This document shows positions 14,266-22,454 of a stretch of 24,218 bases of DNA, piece after piece. Made by a program: the position numbers and the translations under genes. Position 1 is the stretch's first letter, and each line of letters starts with the position of its first letter. The DNA is from Desulfurococcales archaeon (GTDB taxonomy: Archaea; Thermoproteota; Thermoprotei_A; Sulfolobales; Acidilobaceae): positions 1 to 24,218 of the forward strand of contig JALUZI010000137.1 in the NCBI GenBank assembly GCA_027012045.1. Direction: 5' to 3'. The notes below the pieces were generated by a model. That model did no database searches. It had not been told where the DNA came from and was given only the letters and a program-made list of their open reading frames with translations.

Positions 14266-15492
14266 CTAGAATTTCAGTATTCTAAATGGGAACCCCTCAC
14301 CGCTTAGTTTCTCTAAAACTTTCCTAACAGCCTCTTCGCTCGGCGTCTCCGCGAACACTTCTATTTTAGCCCATCCAGGCTCGAGGACCGGGCTTACCCG
14401 GTCATGCCGGATATCTATGATGTTAAGCCTCGCCTTGGCGAATATCTCTAGGACAGTGTTAAGGGATCCTGGTTCATCGGGGATTAATCCCTCCAGCCTT
14501 ATTATCCTATGCCTCCTTCCTAGCTGATAGTTTATTACTCTCACAAGTCTCGAGGGATCAATGTTTCCCCCGGAAACTACGAGTAGCACTTTCTCGTTCT
14601 CTCTCACACTGATCTTCCCTGATAGTAGGGCTGCGAGGGGTGCTGCTCCAGCGCCTTCTGCAAGTGTTTTATTCCTCTCCAGCAATAGGTATATTGCCTG
14701 GCTGACCTCTTTGTCGTCAACTGTGACTATGCCGTCTATGTGCCTTGATATTATGTTGAATGTTATGTTACCGGGTTTCTTAACGACTAGCCCGTCCATT
14801 ATTCCTGGTCTGGCGGGAACAGTTACCGGGTGACCCTTCTTAATGCTTTCAGTGAACTTGGCGGCATAGCTTGGTTCTACGCCTATTACCCTAACACTAT
14901 TTCCCCACAACGATCTTGCCACTGCTATTATACCAGATGCTAGCCCCCCGCCTCCTATGGGGACGATTACAGTGTCCGGTTTACCTCCCAGTTGTTTAGC
15001 GGCTTCAAGCAAGATTGTCCCTTGTCCAGCTATTATTTTGGGATCATCGAAGGGATGGATGAATGTGTAGCCTTTCTCTTCGGCTATTTCTAGGGCTTTG
15101 GATAGAGCGTCATCGTAGACTCTTCCATGCAGAACCACTTCGGCTCCGTAATTCTTTGTGGCTTCAACCTTCGAAATAGGGGCTGTTTCAGGCATAACTA
15201 TGATGGACGGTATGCCCTGCTTGGATGCTGCGAATGCCACTCCTTGGGCATGGTTCCCGGCGCTTGCCGCGACAACGCCTTTCTTTTCGTTGTCTTTTAG
15301 GCTCCATATTTTGTAGTAAGCTCCTCGTACCTTGAATGAACCAGTTTTCTGTAGGTTTTCTAGTTTCAGGTATACTTTCGCCCCTGTTATCCTGCTGTAT
15401 GTTGAGGAGAAGTCTAGTGGTGTCTCGTGAAGCGGCCCGGATATTACCTTGATTGCATTCAGGGAATCATTATAGATTTCCTGGAGATCCAA
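14266..15492 (-). CDS. ilvA: threonine ammonia-lyase (threonine dehydratase)
   Basis: The 408-residue, PLP-dependent enzyme deaminates threonine (and serine) to 2-oxobutyrate plus ammonia, entering isoleucine synthesis or catabolism. The PLP lysine is K54 in TGSFKVRGA, followed by AASAGNHAQGVA and the phosphate-binding VPIGGGGLASG. The end of the catalytic domain carries LLVVSGGNIDPSRL. A single C-terminal ACT-like domain (about 328-408, IRLEGLIPDEPGSLNTVLEIF) could bind an allosteric amino acid; biosynthetic bacterial IlvA has two. The start is TTG with GGTG nine nt upstream. The 5' end is divergent from and close to the GGPP-synthase gene. Confidence 0.93.
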   Translation of the reverse strand: MDLQEIYNDSLNAIKVISGPLHETPLDFSSTYSRITGAKVYLKLENLQKTGSFKVRGAYYKIWSLKDNEKKGVVAASAGNHAQGVAFAASKQGIPSIIVMPETAPISKVEATKNYGAEVVLHGRVYDDALSKALEIAEEKGYTFIHPFDDPKIIAGQGTILLEAAKQLGGKPDTVIVPIGGGGLASGIIAVARSLWGNSVRVIGVEPSYAAKFTESIKKGHPVTVPARPGIMDGLVVKKPGNITFNIISRHIDGIVTVDDKEVSQAIYLLLERNKTLAEGAGAAPLAALLSGKISVRENEKVLLVVSGGNIDPSRLVRVINYQLGRRHRIIRLEGLIPDEPGSLNTVLEIFAKARLNIIDIRHDRVSPVLEPGWAKIEVFAETPSEEAVRKVLEKLSGEGFPFRILKF

Positions 15493-15593
15493 AACGTGTG
15501 CACCCGGGGATTAAGGTTGCGTTTGCGTCTATTTATGGATGTATTAATATATGTCCCAATGGTCATTCTTCATGTGGATTGAAGGTGCAGGCG
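15493..15593. promoter_or_regulatory. divergent promoter region, ilvA / polyprenyl synthase
   Basis: This 101-nt gap includes a TATA-like TATTAATATATG at 15541-15552, about 45 nt before the synthase TTG start at 15594; on that side AAGGTG at 15582-15587 is the ribosome-binding site. The leftward gene has GGTG at 15502-15505. Confidence 0.5.
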
Positions 15594-16547
15594 TTGGAGC
15601 TGACAGCGCTTAACAGTGAGCAGGTCGAGGATATAAAGAAGGTTATTGTAGACGAGTGGATTAGATCTAGGGAATTGATAGATGAGAGGCTCAAGGAGTT
15701 CTCTATTGACAAGCACACCCAGGTCCTGGAGATACAGAGGTACATTACTGAGGGCGGTAAAAGGTTCAGGGGGTTCCTTACAATTCTAACAGCGAAGGCT
15801 CTGGGAGGTAACGCCGAAGACGCCCTTGATGCCGCGGTAGCTATAGAGTTGGTCCAGGCCGCCTCGCTCGCGCTAGACGATGTCGTGGATGTCGACGAGT
15901 TCCGGCGGAATAGGAAGGCGAGCTGGATCGTCCACGGCATATCTAAGACGGTGCTTGTAAGCGTTCTGATAATATCTGTAGCCCAGAGGATCGTGGAGAA
16001 ATACGGTTTCAAGGCGATAATGCATGTTATAAGGGCTTGGGAACAGACCACCAGGGGAGAGGTCGCTGATAGCTTCCTTTACCCTATACTGAAACCTGAG
16101 GACTATGAGAACGTTGCAATCTATAAGACGGGGGCGCTGTTCAGGCTGGCTGTAATACTGGGCGCTATATCGGCTGGGCGGGATGAGTATATAGACACGC
16201 TTAGCAAGTACGGGGACAAGCTGGGCTTGGCATACCAGATAGCCGATGACATAGTTGACCTCGCAACAGTACAGGAAAACACTCCTTGGAGCAAGATCCA
16301 GCCCGGAGTGAAGCTCTTCATAAAATACCTCGACCCCGGCAGGGAATGGGTTGACGATGATATACCTGACTACGCGGAGTATGTTAAGAAGGGAATCAGC
16401 AGGCTACGCTCAGTTGTAGAGGAGGCCGGCAGGTTCATTTGGGACCTACCAGATAACAAGTACACGCAAGCGTTGGCGTTGATCCCTTATTTCATGGCTG
16501 AGAAGATGCTAGAGGAAGCTGGGCTGTCGCTGGGATATGAGTTCTAG
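15594..16547 (+). CDS. polyprenyl diphosphate synthase (probable GGPP synthase)
   Basis: The 317-residue all-helical prenyltransferase of the isoprenyl diphosphate synthase family makes long-chain allylic diphosphates, most likely geranylgeranyl diphosphate for ether lipids. GGKRFRG (54-60) matches the IPP-binding GGKR-x-R region. The first aspartate motif D95-D96-x-x-D99 sits in LDDVVDVDEFRR, and the second, D218-D219-x-x-D222, in QIADDIVDL. The segment after the first motif (NRKASWIVHG) departs from the usual RRGxPT. The frame is open from 15453, but that part overlaps ilvA and has no family match. TTG 15594 is chosen because GGTG lies six nt upstream and the length then agrees with the family. 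It ends 1 nt before the HD-gene stop. Confidence 0.9.
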   Translation: MELTALNSEQVEDIKKVIVDEWIRSRELIDERLKEFSIDKHTQVLEIQRYITEGGKRFRGFLTILTAKALGGNAEDALDAAVAIELVQAASLALDDVVDVDEFRRNRKASWIVHGISKTVLVSVLIISVAQRIVEKYGFKAIMHVIRAWEQTTRGEVADSFLYPILKPEDYENVAIYKTGALFRLAVILGAISAGRDEYIDTLSKYGDKLGLAYQIADDIVDLATVQENTPWSKIQPGVKLFIKYLDPGREWVDDDIPDYAEYVKKGISRLRSVVEEAGRFIWDLPDNKYTQALALIPYFMAEKMLEEAGLSLGYEF

Positions 16548-16548
16548 G

Positions 16549-18132
16549 CTAATCCATGGTTGCCAATACTTCTATAACAAGCTCTTTTATCCGGCTAGAG
16601 TTCCTCCTTATGAAGATGTGTTCACATGTATCCTCCGAGTAGGCGTGAACGTATATTATGGGCTCGCTCGCAGAGTAGTGTATTCCCCTTATGTGGCTTG
16701 ATACACCGGACACTTCTAGTATCCTGGTGCCTCTAATCTTCAGGTCCCTTTTGAAGGCTCTCTTCTCGATGCTGAGGGCTGAGACAATGAATTTGGCTTT
16801 GCTTTCAGGTATTTTGCACTGTTCCTTTAAATGGGGGCCTAGTTTGGCCTTATAGTTCTCCAGTAGTTTGTCTTCGATTAGCTTCACATTACCGGGTGAA
16901 GATATAGATTTGAATAGCTTCCTCAGGAATTCCTGTGGTTTATCCCTCGTGTATAGCGTAATGTCCCCCATCCTCTTTATTATAGACACCGGGAGAAGAT
17001 CCCTTCTCTCCATTATACTGGAAGCCCATCTAGAGCCTAATGGGTCACCAAGCCATCTGAGGGCTTTAGCTGCTTGGATGAACTCCTGCTCGTCATAGAG
17101 TATCTGCCCTGCTCCGATTAGCTCTGCTGCTTTGACCGGGTTCAAGAACTCTTCTATAGACATGTCACGGGGTAGTGTTGGATATACAATTTCCCTTATT
17201 TTGTCCCACAGATCGATAATTCTCTCCAGTATCCTTGTTAGAGCTATGTAGAAGGATGTGTTTTTGTGGTGGAGGTAGAGCCATTTGTACATTTTTATCC
17301 TCGAGTCGAACATGTCTTCCAGCGCTGAAAGCCCCCTTATGTCATACATAACTTGGGGTTTCCCATTGCTTATGTCAAGTGTTAGGGCATATATGAGTCT
17401 GTCAATATCGACGCGGCCGTAGACCACTCCCGTGTGCAACGAGTCCCTTAAGACATAGTCTAGTCTGTCCGCGTCTATAGTGCCCGATATGAGCTGGCTC
17501 ACCACCGTGAAGGCTCCTGGGCGGAGGCCTAGTTTCTCCATGACCTCCTTCCGGGGGTTCTTATAGCGGGATAAGGCATCCTCTACTCCTTGAAGGAAAT
17601 GATATAGTTTAAGCCTCCTTCCCACAATGGATTCAGCTAGAGACCTGATGAAACTCAACGTATAGTATTCGTGGATCTTACCGTTGAAACCGTTCATCCA
17701 GTCCAGACTGATCAAACCGTCGTTCCTAGCATTACTCAACGCTATCTCGAGCTGGTGGCTGAAAGGCATATGGCCCAGGTCGTGGAGGAGGCCGGTTAGC
17801 CTGGAGAGCTGGATGAAGTTCTTAAGCTCCCTCTTCTTGCACTCGCTGGTAATTGAGAGGCATAGATCACTATTCTCCTGCATCACGCTAGCAAGTTTCT
17901 CGGAGAACTTGCCCATCAAATGCATAACTCCAATACTATGCTCGAACCTCGTGTGGTGGGCGCCGGGATACACGAGGTAAGTGAGGCCAAGCTGGGTTAT
18001 ATTGTGGAGTCTACGCATGAAGGGTGTCTGGAGGAGACTGTATTCTGCCTCGTTTACAGGTATAAACCCGTGGACCGCGTCGAGAATCACTGCTCTGTAC
18101 TTGTAGGCCCCGACGCTACCTCTTTGCTGCAA
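16549..18132 (-). CDS. HD-domain phosphohydrolase, SAMHD1-like (COG1078)
   Basis: The 527-residue HD-superfamily metal hydrolase belongs to the group with SAMHD1 and bacterial dNTPases. It has the TRFEHSIGV motif (H65), LLHDLGHMPFSH (H117-D118, H121) and IDADRLDYVLRD (D220-D225), preceded by the family start VHGFIPV. These positions build the metal-binding site. Members hydrolyse dNTPs or related nucleotides; the true substrate is unknown. The C-terminal 250 residues are poorly recognisable and may be regulatory. The start is TTG with GGGGGT just upstream rather than GGTG. The PH-domain membrane-protein gene lies upstream in the same direction with a 48-nt gap; a TATA-like CTAAATAG at 18167-18174 suggests its own promoter. 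Confidence 0.87.
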   Translation of the reverse strand: MQQRGSVGAYKYRAVILDAVHGFIPVNEAEYSLLQTPFMRRLHNITQLGLTYLVYPGAHHTRFEHSIGVMHLMGKFSEKLASVMQENSDLCLSITSECKKRELKNFIQLSRLTGLLHDLGHMPFSHQLEIALSNARNDGLISLDWMNGFNGKIHEYYTLSFIRSLAESIVGRRLKLYHFLQGVEDALSRYKNPRKEVMEKLGLRPGAFTVVSQLISGTIDADRLDYVLRDSLHTGVVYGRVDIDRLIYALTLDISNGKPQVMYDIRGLSALEDMFDSRIKMYKWLYLHHKNTSFYIALTRILERIIDLWDKIREIVYPTLPRDMSIEEFLNPVKAAELIGAGQILYDEQEFIQAAKALRWLGDPLGSRWASSIMERRDLLPVSIIKRMGDITLYTRDKPQEFLRKLFKSISSPGNVKLIEDKLLENYKAKLGPHLKEQCKIPESKAKFIVSALSIEKRAFKRDLKIRGTRILEVSGVSSHIRGIHYSASEPIIYVHAYSEDTCEHIFIRRNSSRIKELVIEVLATMD

Positions 18133-18180
18133 CAGTTACCCCCGGAAAATATCTGGAGTAGAGCGTTACTATTTAGCGCT

Positions 18181-18978
18181 TCACTTCTCCTTGTCCTCAA
18201 CTAGTTTCTTCATATCGGTAACCAGCTCCCTTAGATATGGGGCCGACTGGCTCATAGACTGGAGATTCACTAGCTTATCATACACGGATTCCGGGTCAGG
18301 TATACCGTAAAGGATATAGAAGCTCTTAGCCCTGGGCATCTCAACAGTCCTAGTAGAGGCAACACCTCCTATTACACCCTTAGCATCCACTCCGCCGCCT
18401 ACTGTTATGGCGTCACTACCGGTTCCTATTCCGGATGCCGTTATGGGAAATATGTGGCCGAAATTGAATATCCTTCCAAGCAAAGGCTTCTCCACTATGA
18501 ATTCCTGAACCCGCTCGTAAACCAGATCCCTCCTCCTTTTCTTGTAGAAGCTATTGTATTCTATGATGACCCGCCTATCAGTAATGGTGTAGTGGTGGGC
18601 CCGCCTATGGGCTTCTATCGCCGCTACACCAATTAATCCTAGAACGATGCCTGCGATGTAAGAGTATTCCCAGCCCCCGTAGCCGAGGACCTGTAGTATG
18701 GGGCCGAATGCAATTATGAGTATGCCGAGTAGGAGGTAGCCTATAGACACGTCCTTATACGCTTTGACCAGGAACGGCACAATAACCAGTACAATCCAGG
18801 ATGCAAACGCTATGTGGCTGCATGATACGAAGCTAATCCTGCCGCAGAGGGGTGAGTAAACGCTTGGGTCCAGATACGTCACAATAGACACTATGAACAG
18901 GTATATCCAGAGCAGGTACGACCACAGGAAACTCGCCGGGTGAGGCCTGGTTTCAAGTATCTTAGACTCTTTGTTCAT
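18181..18978 (-). CDS. membrane protein with bacterial-type PH domain
   Basis: The product has about 265 residues. Four hydrophobic segments (about 17-36, 54-72, 79-97, 106-123) are followed by a cytoplasmic bPH2/YdbT-like domain: YTITDRRVIIEYNSFYKKRRR, then DLVYERVQEFIVEKPLLGRIFNFGHI, a glycine-rich loop and a terminal helix. The PH motif IPL-like arrangement Y-T-T-D-R-R-V and the arrangement of strands match bPH2 proteins, whose function is mostly unknown but membrane-associated. Two cysteines (about 45 and 53) in the first loop face outside and could be disulfide-bonded. The start is either ATG 18978 or TTG 18981; GGTG is 9 nt from the TTG. The gene precedes the HD phosphohydrolase in the same direction. 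Confidence 0.75.
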   Translation of the reverse strand: MNKESKILETRPHPASFLWSYLLWIYLFIVSIVTYLDPSVYSPLCGRISFVSCSHIAFASWIVLVIVPFLVKAYKDVSIGYLLLGILIIAFGPILQVLGYGGWEYSYIAGIVLGLIGVAAIEAHRRAHHYTITDRRVIIEYNSFYKKRRRDLVYERVQEFIVEKPLLGRIFNFGHIFPITASGIGTGSDAITVGGGVDAKGVIGGVASTRTVEMPRAKSFYILYGIPDPESVYDKLVNLQSMSQSAPYLRELVTDMKKLVEDKEK

Positions 18979-18981
18979 CAA

Positions 18982-19074
18982 TCAAATGCACACCCTTTTA
19001 CTTCATATATAATACCTCTACGTCCTTTATAAAGAACCCCTGCACTAGATAAATTGGCTAGGGTGCGGTGAAGA
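18982..19074. promoter_or_regulatory. divergent promoter, PH-membrane gene / geranylgeranyl reductase
   Basis: CCTTTATAAAG (19025-19035) is a near-palindromic TATA candidate readable both ways, 40 nt before the reductase start and 50 nt before the membrane-protein start. A second AT-rich stretch, CATATATAATACC (19003-19015), lies closer to the leftward gene. Confidence 0.55.
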
Positions 19075-20124
19075 GTGGCTGAAAACGACGGCTACACCAT
19101 CATAGGCGCTGGCCCGGCAGGTATAGCTTCAGCAGTGAACCTGTCCAAACACGGCTATAATGTAACACTTCTAGAAGCAGCTCCGAGGCTTGCCCTGAAG
19201 CCGTGTGGGTGGGGTATACCTCTACCGGGAACACTTCCATTCAAAATACCTGAAGAATCCATTTTGAAGCATATAGATGGTGCTTCACTGTATGTAGACG
19301 GGAAACACGCCCTCGACTATACTGGTAACAACCTGGGGGTAATCGTTGATAAGAGAGTAATGCTCGAAGAGCTGGCTAGAGAGTACGGACTAGAGGTTAG
19401 GTATAAGAGCCCTGTCACTCCCAGCAAGCTGAAATCACTGTCACGCAAGGAAAACCTGGTTATAGCTACCGGTGTACCGTGGTACAAGGGAGAAACCATA
19501 AATGCTGTTCAAATACACCTGAAAACCAGTACGTCCTGGGGAGAAATGTTTGAGTTCTACTTCGACTCAGACATAATAGGATACTACTGGGTCTTCCCAC
19601 TCGATAGAAACACTGTTAAAGTGGGAGTAGGAGGATTCAGGGACGCGAAAACCCTTCGACTACTCCTTAGCAAGTTCATCAAGAAGGACAGTAGGATAAG
19701 AGGCTCCACGCCTATATCACCGCTGGAAGGTGCAAAACTAGCTGTTGGAGGAATAATCCCGTCAGAAGACATCTTAGCTGTGGGAGAGGCTATAGGATCC
19801 GTTTTCCCATTAACCGGGGAAGGCATAAGGCCTTCAATGATCATCGGATACGAGGTCGGCGAAGCGCTGGCCAGAGGTAAAGACCCTGTTCAAGCTATTA
19901 AGAAATCAAGTGTATACTGGAAGGTTAGCTTGCAGAGAAGAATACTCGAGGGAGTAAAGAAGCTGGCGCCTAAGTCGCGGGCAGACTTCCTAAGATCATT
20001 GAATCCAGAGGTTATCATAAGGGTTGGTCTAGGAGACTTCACAAAGGCGAGTCTGCTGAGACTTGCACTGAAAAGCCCGGGGAGCCTATCCAAGATTCTT
20101 AAATCCTTTATTCACACTAGTTGA
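19075..20124 (+). CDS. geranylgeranyl reductase family protein (FAD-dependent)
   Basis: The 349-residue flavoprotein saturates the geranylgeranyl chains of archaeal ether lipids. The FAD site is IIGAGPAGIASA (9-20), followed by the family motif KPCGWGIPL (42-50; C44 is a characteristic cysteine) and YYWVFPL (170-176, the Y-x-W-x-F-P motif lining the lipid tunnel). The second FAD motif appears as AVGEAIGSVFPLTGEGI, with the usual GDA replaced by GEA. The C-terminal helices (about 270-349) are shorter than in characterised archaeal reductases of around 400 residues. The start is GTG, with GGTG nine nt upstream. The gene belongs with the other lipid genes in the window but is a separate transcription unit. 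Confidence 0.9.
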   Translation: MAENDGYTIIGAGPAGIASAVNLSKHGYNVTLLEAAPRLALKPCGWGIPLPGTLPFKIPEESILKHIDGASLYVDGKHALDYTGNNLGVIVDKRVMLEELAREYGLEVRYKSPVTPSKLKSLSRKENLVIATGVPWYKGETINAVQIHLKTSTSWGEMFEFYFDSDIIGYYWVFPLDRNTVKVGVGGFRDAKTLRLLLSKFIKKDSRIRGSTPISPLEGAKLAVGGIIPSEDILAVGEAIGSVFPLTGEGIRPSMIIGYEVGEALARGKDPVQAIKKSSVYWKVSLQRRILEGVKKLAPKSRADFLRSLNPEVIIRVGLGDFTKASLLRLALKSPGSLSKILKSFIHTS

Positions 20125-20135
20125 ACGTATAGCAG

Positions 20136-20220
20136 GGCGATGATAGATACGCCATCAACAGAGGCCTCCCTTTAATCAGGGGGCCGGTGAAGTGGCCTGT
20201 CCCCAGGAGCCCGCATCGCC
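20136..20220. ncRNA. GC-rich foldable element between convergent genes (possible structured RNA)
   Basis: The gap from 20125 to 20220 is GC-rich and full of complementarity. An outer stem pairs GGCGATG (20136-20142) with CATCGCC (20214-20220). Inside, GGCC-T-CCCT (20163-20171) can pair with AGGGGGCC (20178-20185), and GGCCTG (20194-20199) with the downstream CAGGAGCC (20204-20211). On the plus strand, the stretch from 20172 to 20204 resembles the cobalamin-riboswitch core (A-rich AGGG, GGUGAA, UGUCCCC), followed by CAGGAG, but most peripheral helices would be missing. The 3' arm ends directly at the cobalamin adenosyltransferase stop. Which strand is transcribed is unknown. It may be an sRNA, a riboswitch relative or terminator hairpins. 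Confidence 0.4.
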
Positions 20221-20751
20221 TTAGAGGGGCACTTCCTCCACGCCCGCTATCTTATTGATATATAAGGCTATTGCGAAGAGGAGGTCGCTTAGCCTGTTCA
20301 CTGCCTTCAACGCTATTCTTGGGTATAGTCCTTCTCCAACCAGTCTTACCAGTCTTCTCTCAGCCCTCCTCGTGATGGTTCTTGCTATATGGAGCTGTGA
20401 CGCCGCGGGATGGCCTCCTGGGAGTATGAAATTCGTTAATGGGGCTTTCCCGTAGTACTTGTCTATTAGATTCTCCATCCACTCTATGTCTTTCTCGGAG
20501 AGACTCTCAGGTTTGGCGGGTAGGAATCCTATTCTGAATATTAGCCTCTGCACGTTTCTCAGGGTTTCCGCGATCTCCTCGGAGCCTGGTACGTCTTTTA
20601 GGAGGCTTATGGCGTGGCCTATGCTACTATTTGCTTCATCCAGGGTTCCTATAAACTCCATTACAGGGTGGTCCTTTGGTATCCTCTTATTTAGGAAGTA
20701 GCAATAGGTCATACCTTCATCTCCCGTCCTAGTATATAGCCCCGGCGTCAA
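20221..20751 (-). CDS. cob(I)alamin adenosyltransferase, PduO type
   Basis: The 176-residue helical-bundle enzyme transfers the adenosyl group of ATP to cob(I)alamin, giving coenzyme B12. Family motifs are LYTRTGDEGMT (5-15, N-terminal ATP-binding), IGTLDEANSSIG, PGGHPAASQLHIARTITRRAERRL (the catalytic arginine region) and AVNRLSDLLFAIALYI at the C-terminus. The start is TTG, three nt after the LysRS stop, with GGTG inside the LysRS 3' end, so the two genes form an operon. The pairing with an aminoacyl-tRNA synthetase is not functionally obvious. The stop abuts the structured element at 20136-20220. No other cobalamin gene is in the window. Confidence 0.94.
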   Translation of the reverse strand: MTPGLYTRTGDEGMTYCYFLNKRIPKDHPVMEFIGTLDEANSSIGHAISLLKDVPGSEEIAETLRNVQRLIFRIGFLPAKPESLSEKDIEWMENLIDKYYGKAPLTNFILPGGHPAASQLHIARTITRRAERRLVRLVGEGLYPRIALKAVNRLSDLLFAIALYINKIAGVEEVPL

Positions 20752-20754
20752 GAA

Positions 20755-22383
20755 TCACTCACCCCTCGATGCAAGCCTGAGCCTCTCTATAACCATTTCC
20801 TTGTCCAGCACGGCTAGGAGGGGTGCTGCCCTCGGACCTTTAGGCTTGCCGAGTATTGCCAGGTAGAAATCCCTGTAGAACTCTCTCCTCTCCTTTGGGC
20901 TCATTCCGCCGCCTGCTTCTATCATAGCGTTCTTTATCGATTCCTCGTCCCATGAGTCAAGGTTGGCCAGCTTCTCTGCTAGAAGCCCGAGTTCCCGCCT
21001 GTACTTGAGGTCCTTGTATATTTGGACTGGGGGCTCTTCAGGTACCTTGAACTTCAAGTGTTCAGGCGCGTACTTCTCAACCCAGTTGTACGCCTTAACC
21101 ACTAGTTCTTCAAGCCATTTCCTACTGTAATCGTCTAGTTCCCCTACATGGCCAGTCTTCCTAAGTCTCTTAATTGCATGGTCAAACATGTTTTCCCTCG
21201 GCAGATTCTGGACCATTAGGGCTATATGGGTATAGGGAACCTGAGCCGGGAGCTTTGCAGGAGGGTTCTTAGGGTGGGAGAGCTCGTATGACCTTGCCAG
21301 GTACTCGTCCTCTTCTTTATCACCTGTTGTTTCCGCTTTGAAGTATATTCTCTCGGCACGATAGTACTCGTTATAGTAACGCGGGATCTCTTGGAGGTCT
21401 ATAACAAGCTTTCTCCTCGGGTGAGTTGAGATGTATATGTACCGGAGGATGTGGGGATGAGCTATCTCCAGCCATTCCCTCGGGGTTATACCTACGAACC
21501 CACTGCTCGTCATGTCTGCCTCTCTCCCACCTATCCTCAGGGAGACCCACTCGTACCACTCTCCCTCAGGCGGCTCGAATCCGTAGACTGCTGTTGCCAG
21601 TTCTTTGCAGGAGTCGCGGCTTCCCCCGGGTGTGGCGTGGTCTTTACCGTAAGGCTCGAAGTCTACTCCTAGGACTTTCCATATACCGGTCCACTCTATC
21701 CTCCAGTTCAGCTTTCCTTCCTCAAGCCGGGCTCTGCCGTGGTTGCCGCAGAACTTGCATCTATACTCGACTGTGCCGTCGTTCTCGTCATAGCTGAGCG
21801 CCACTGTTTTATCGATCCTACCACATTTACTGCATATAGGCTCGAAGGGTATCCATCCCTCGGGATACTTATTACGGCCCCTGTACTTGTTAACGACCTC
21901 TCTGACCTTGTCCTTCTTCCTGATTGTCTCGATTACGAACTGCTTCATGGGTCCTCTGTAGAGCTCTGTGGTTGTAACCACCTCTATCTTCCCGTCCGTG
22001 AACTCTTTTAGGTATGGGCCGAAGTCGCTCCAGTAGTGGTCGACCCAGTTGTCATGGCATCCCTTCGGGTCGGGGACGTTGACCAATGGCCAGCCCGCGT
22101 ATTTCCTGGCCTCCTCAGGGTTGTCGAATGCTTGTAGCTGCGGTTTCTTACCCTTCCAGGCGTCCTGAGTGTATAGTGTGAGGAGCTGCTTTATCTTGTA
22201 GCCCCGTGATTCTAGGACTCTCCGTATGACCTCGGGTAGGATTACCTCGCCTCTCAACCTGCCTATGTGCTGGACTCCTGAGACGCTTAGTCCTCCGTTA
22301 AAGACGTATACTTCTTTGTTCCTGGTTGAAAGCTTCTCGGCTAGCTGTTCTGCGAGTATGTCGACCCAGTGCTTCGATCCCAC
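20755..22383 (-). CDS. lysS: lysyl-tRNA synthetase, class I
   Basis: The 542-residue class I LysRS is unrelated in fold to the class II enzyme of most bacteria and eukaryotes. The HIGH-type signature appears as SGVQHIGRLRGE (H39-I-G), and the KMSKS-type loop is MTSSG (291-295). A zinc-ribbon pair C184-x2-C187 / C209-x2-C212 sits in the inserted domain. The C-terminal helical part (about 380-542) is the anticodon-binding module. The start is GTG, with GAGGTG eight nt upstream, and the TATA candidate TTTATAATT is shared with the divergent prenyltransferase gene. The gene is followed by the cobalamin adenosyltransferase gene with 3 nt between them. Confidence 0.96.
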   Translation of the reverse strand: MGSKHWVDILAEQLAEKLSTRNKEVYVFNGGLSVSGVQHIGRLRGEVILPEVIRRVLESRGYKIKQLLTLYTQDAWKGKKPQLQAFDNPEEARKYAGWPLVNVPDPKGCHDNWVDHYWSDFGPYLKEFTDGKIEVVTTTELYRGPMKQFVIETIRKKDKVREVVNKYRGRNKYPEGWIPFEPICSKCGRIDKTVALSYDENDGTVEYRCKFCGNHGRARLEEGKLNWRIEWTGIWKVLGVDFEPYGKDHATPGGSRDSCKELATAVYGFEPPEGEWYEWVSLRIGGREADMTSSGFVGITPREWLEIAHPHILRYIYISTHPRRKLVIDLQEIPRYYNEYYRAERIYFKAETTGDKEEDEYLARSYELSHPKNPPAKLPAQVPYTHIALMVQNLPRENMFDHAIKRLRKTGHVGELDDYSRKWLEELVVKAYNWVEKYAPEHLKFKVPEEPPVQIYKDLKYRRELGLLAEKLANLDSWDEESIKNAMIEAGGGMSPKERREFYRDFYLAILGKPKGPRAAPLLAVLDKEMVIERLRLASRGE

Positions 22384-22454
22384 GTAGCCTGCACCTCGAG
22401 CCTAATTTATAATTCACTTCGCTGTATGAAGACTTTAACGTTGAGGTCTGGGTT
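22384..22454. promoter_or_regulatory. divergent promoter, lysS / lipid prenyltransferase
   Basis: A single AT-rich block (CTAATTTATAATTC, 22401-22414) is the only TATA candidate for both genes. It lies about 45 nt from the rightward TTG start, whose GAGGT ribosome-binding site is at 22443-22447. Confidence 0.55.

Noticed and set aside
15453..15593. N-terminal extension of the GGPP synthase, including CINICPNGHSSCG
   Set aside because: The cysteines look like a metal motif, but the segment overlaps ilvA and its promoter, and TTG 15594 has an ideal GGTG spacing.
20136..20220. tRNA gene suggested by a 7-bp outer stem
   Set aside because: Neither strand has a T-loop (TTCRA) before the 3' arm or a proper D arm, and the inner hairpins do not fit a cloverleaf.
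20136..20220. C/D-box or H/ACA guide RNA
   Set aside because: C box and D box are not both present in the right order on either strand; the only ACA (20158-20160) is not 3' of a suitable hairpin.
21371..21797. Several ORFs in both directions inside lysS
   Set aside because: Shadows of the long LysRS frame with arginine/serine-rich, low-complexity translations.
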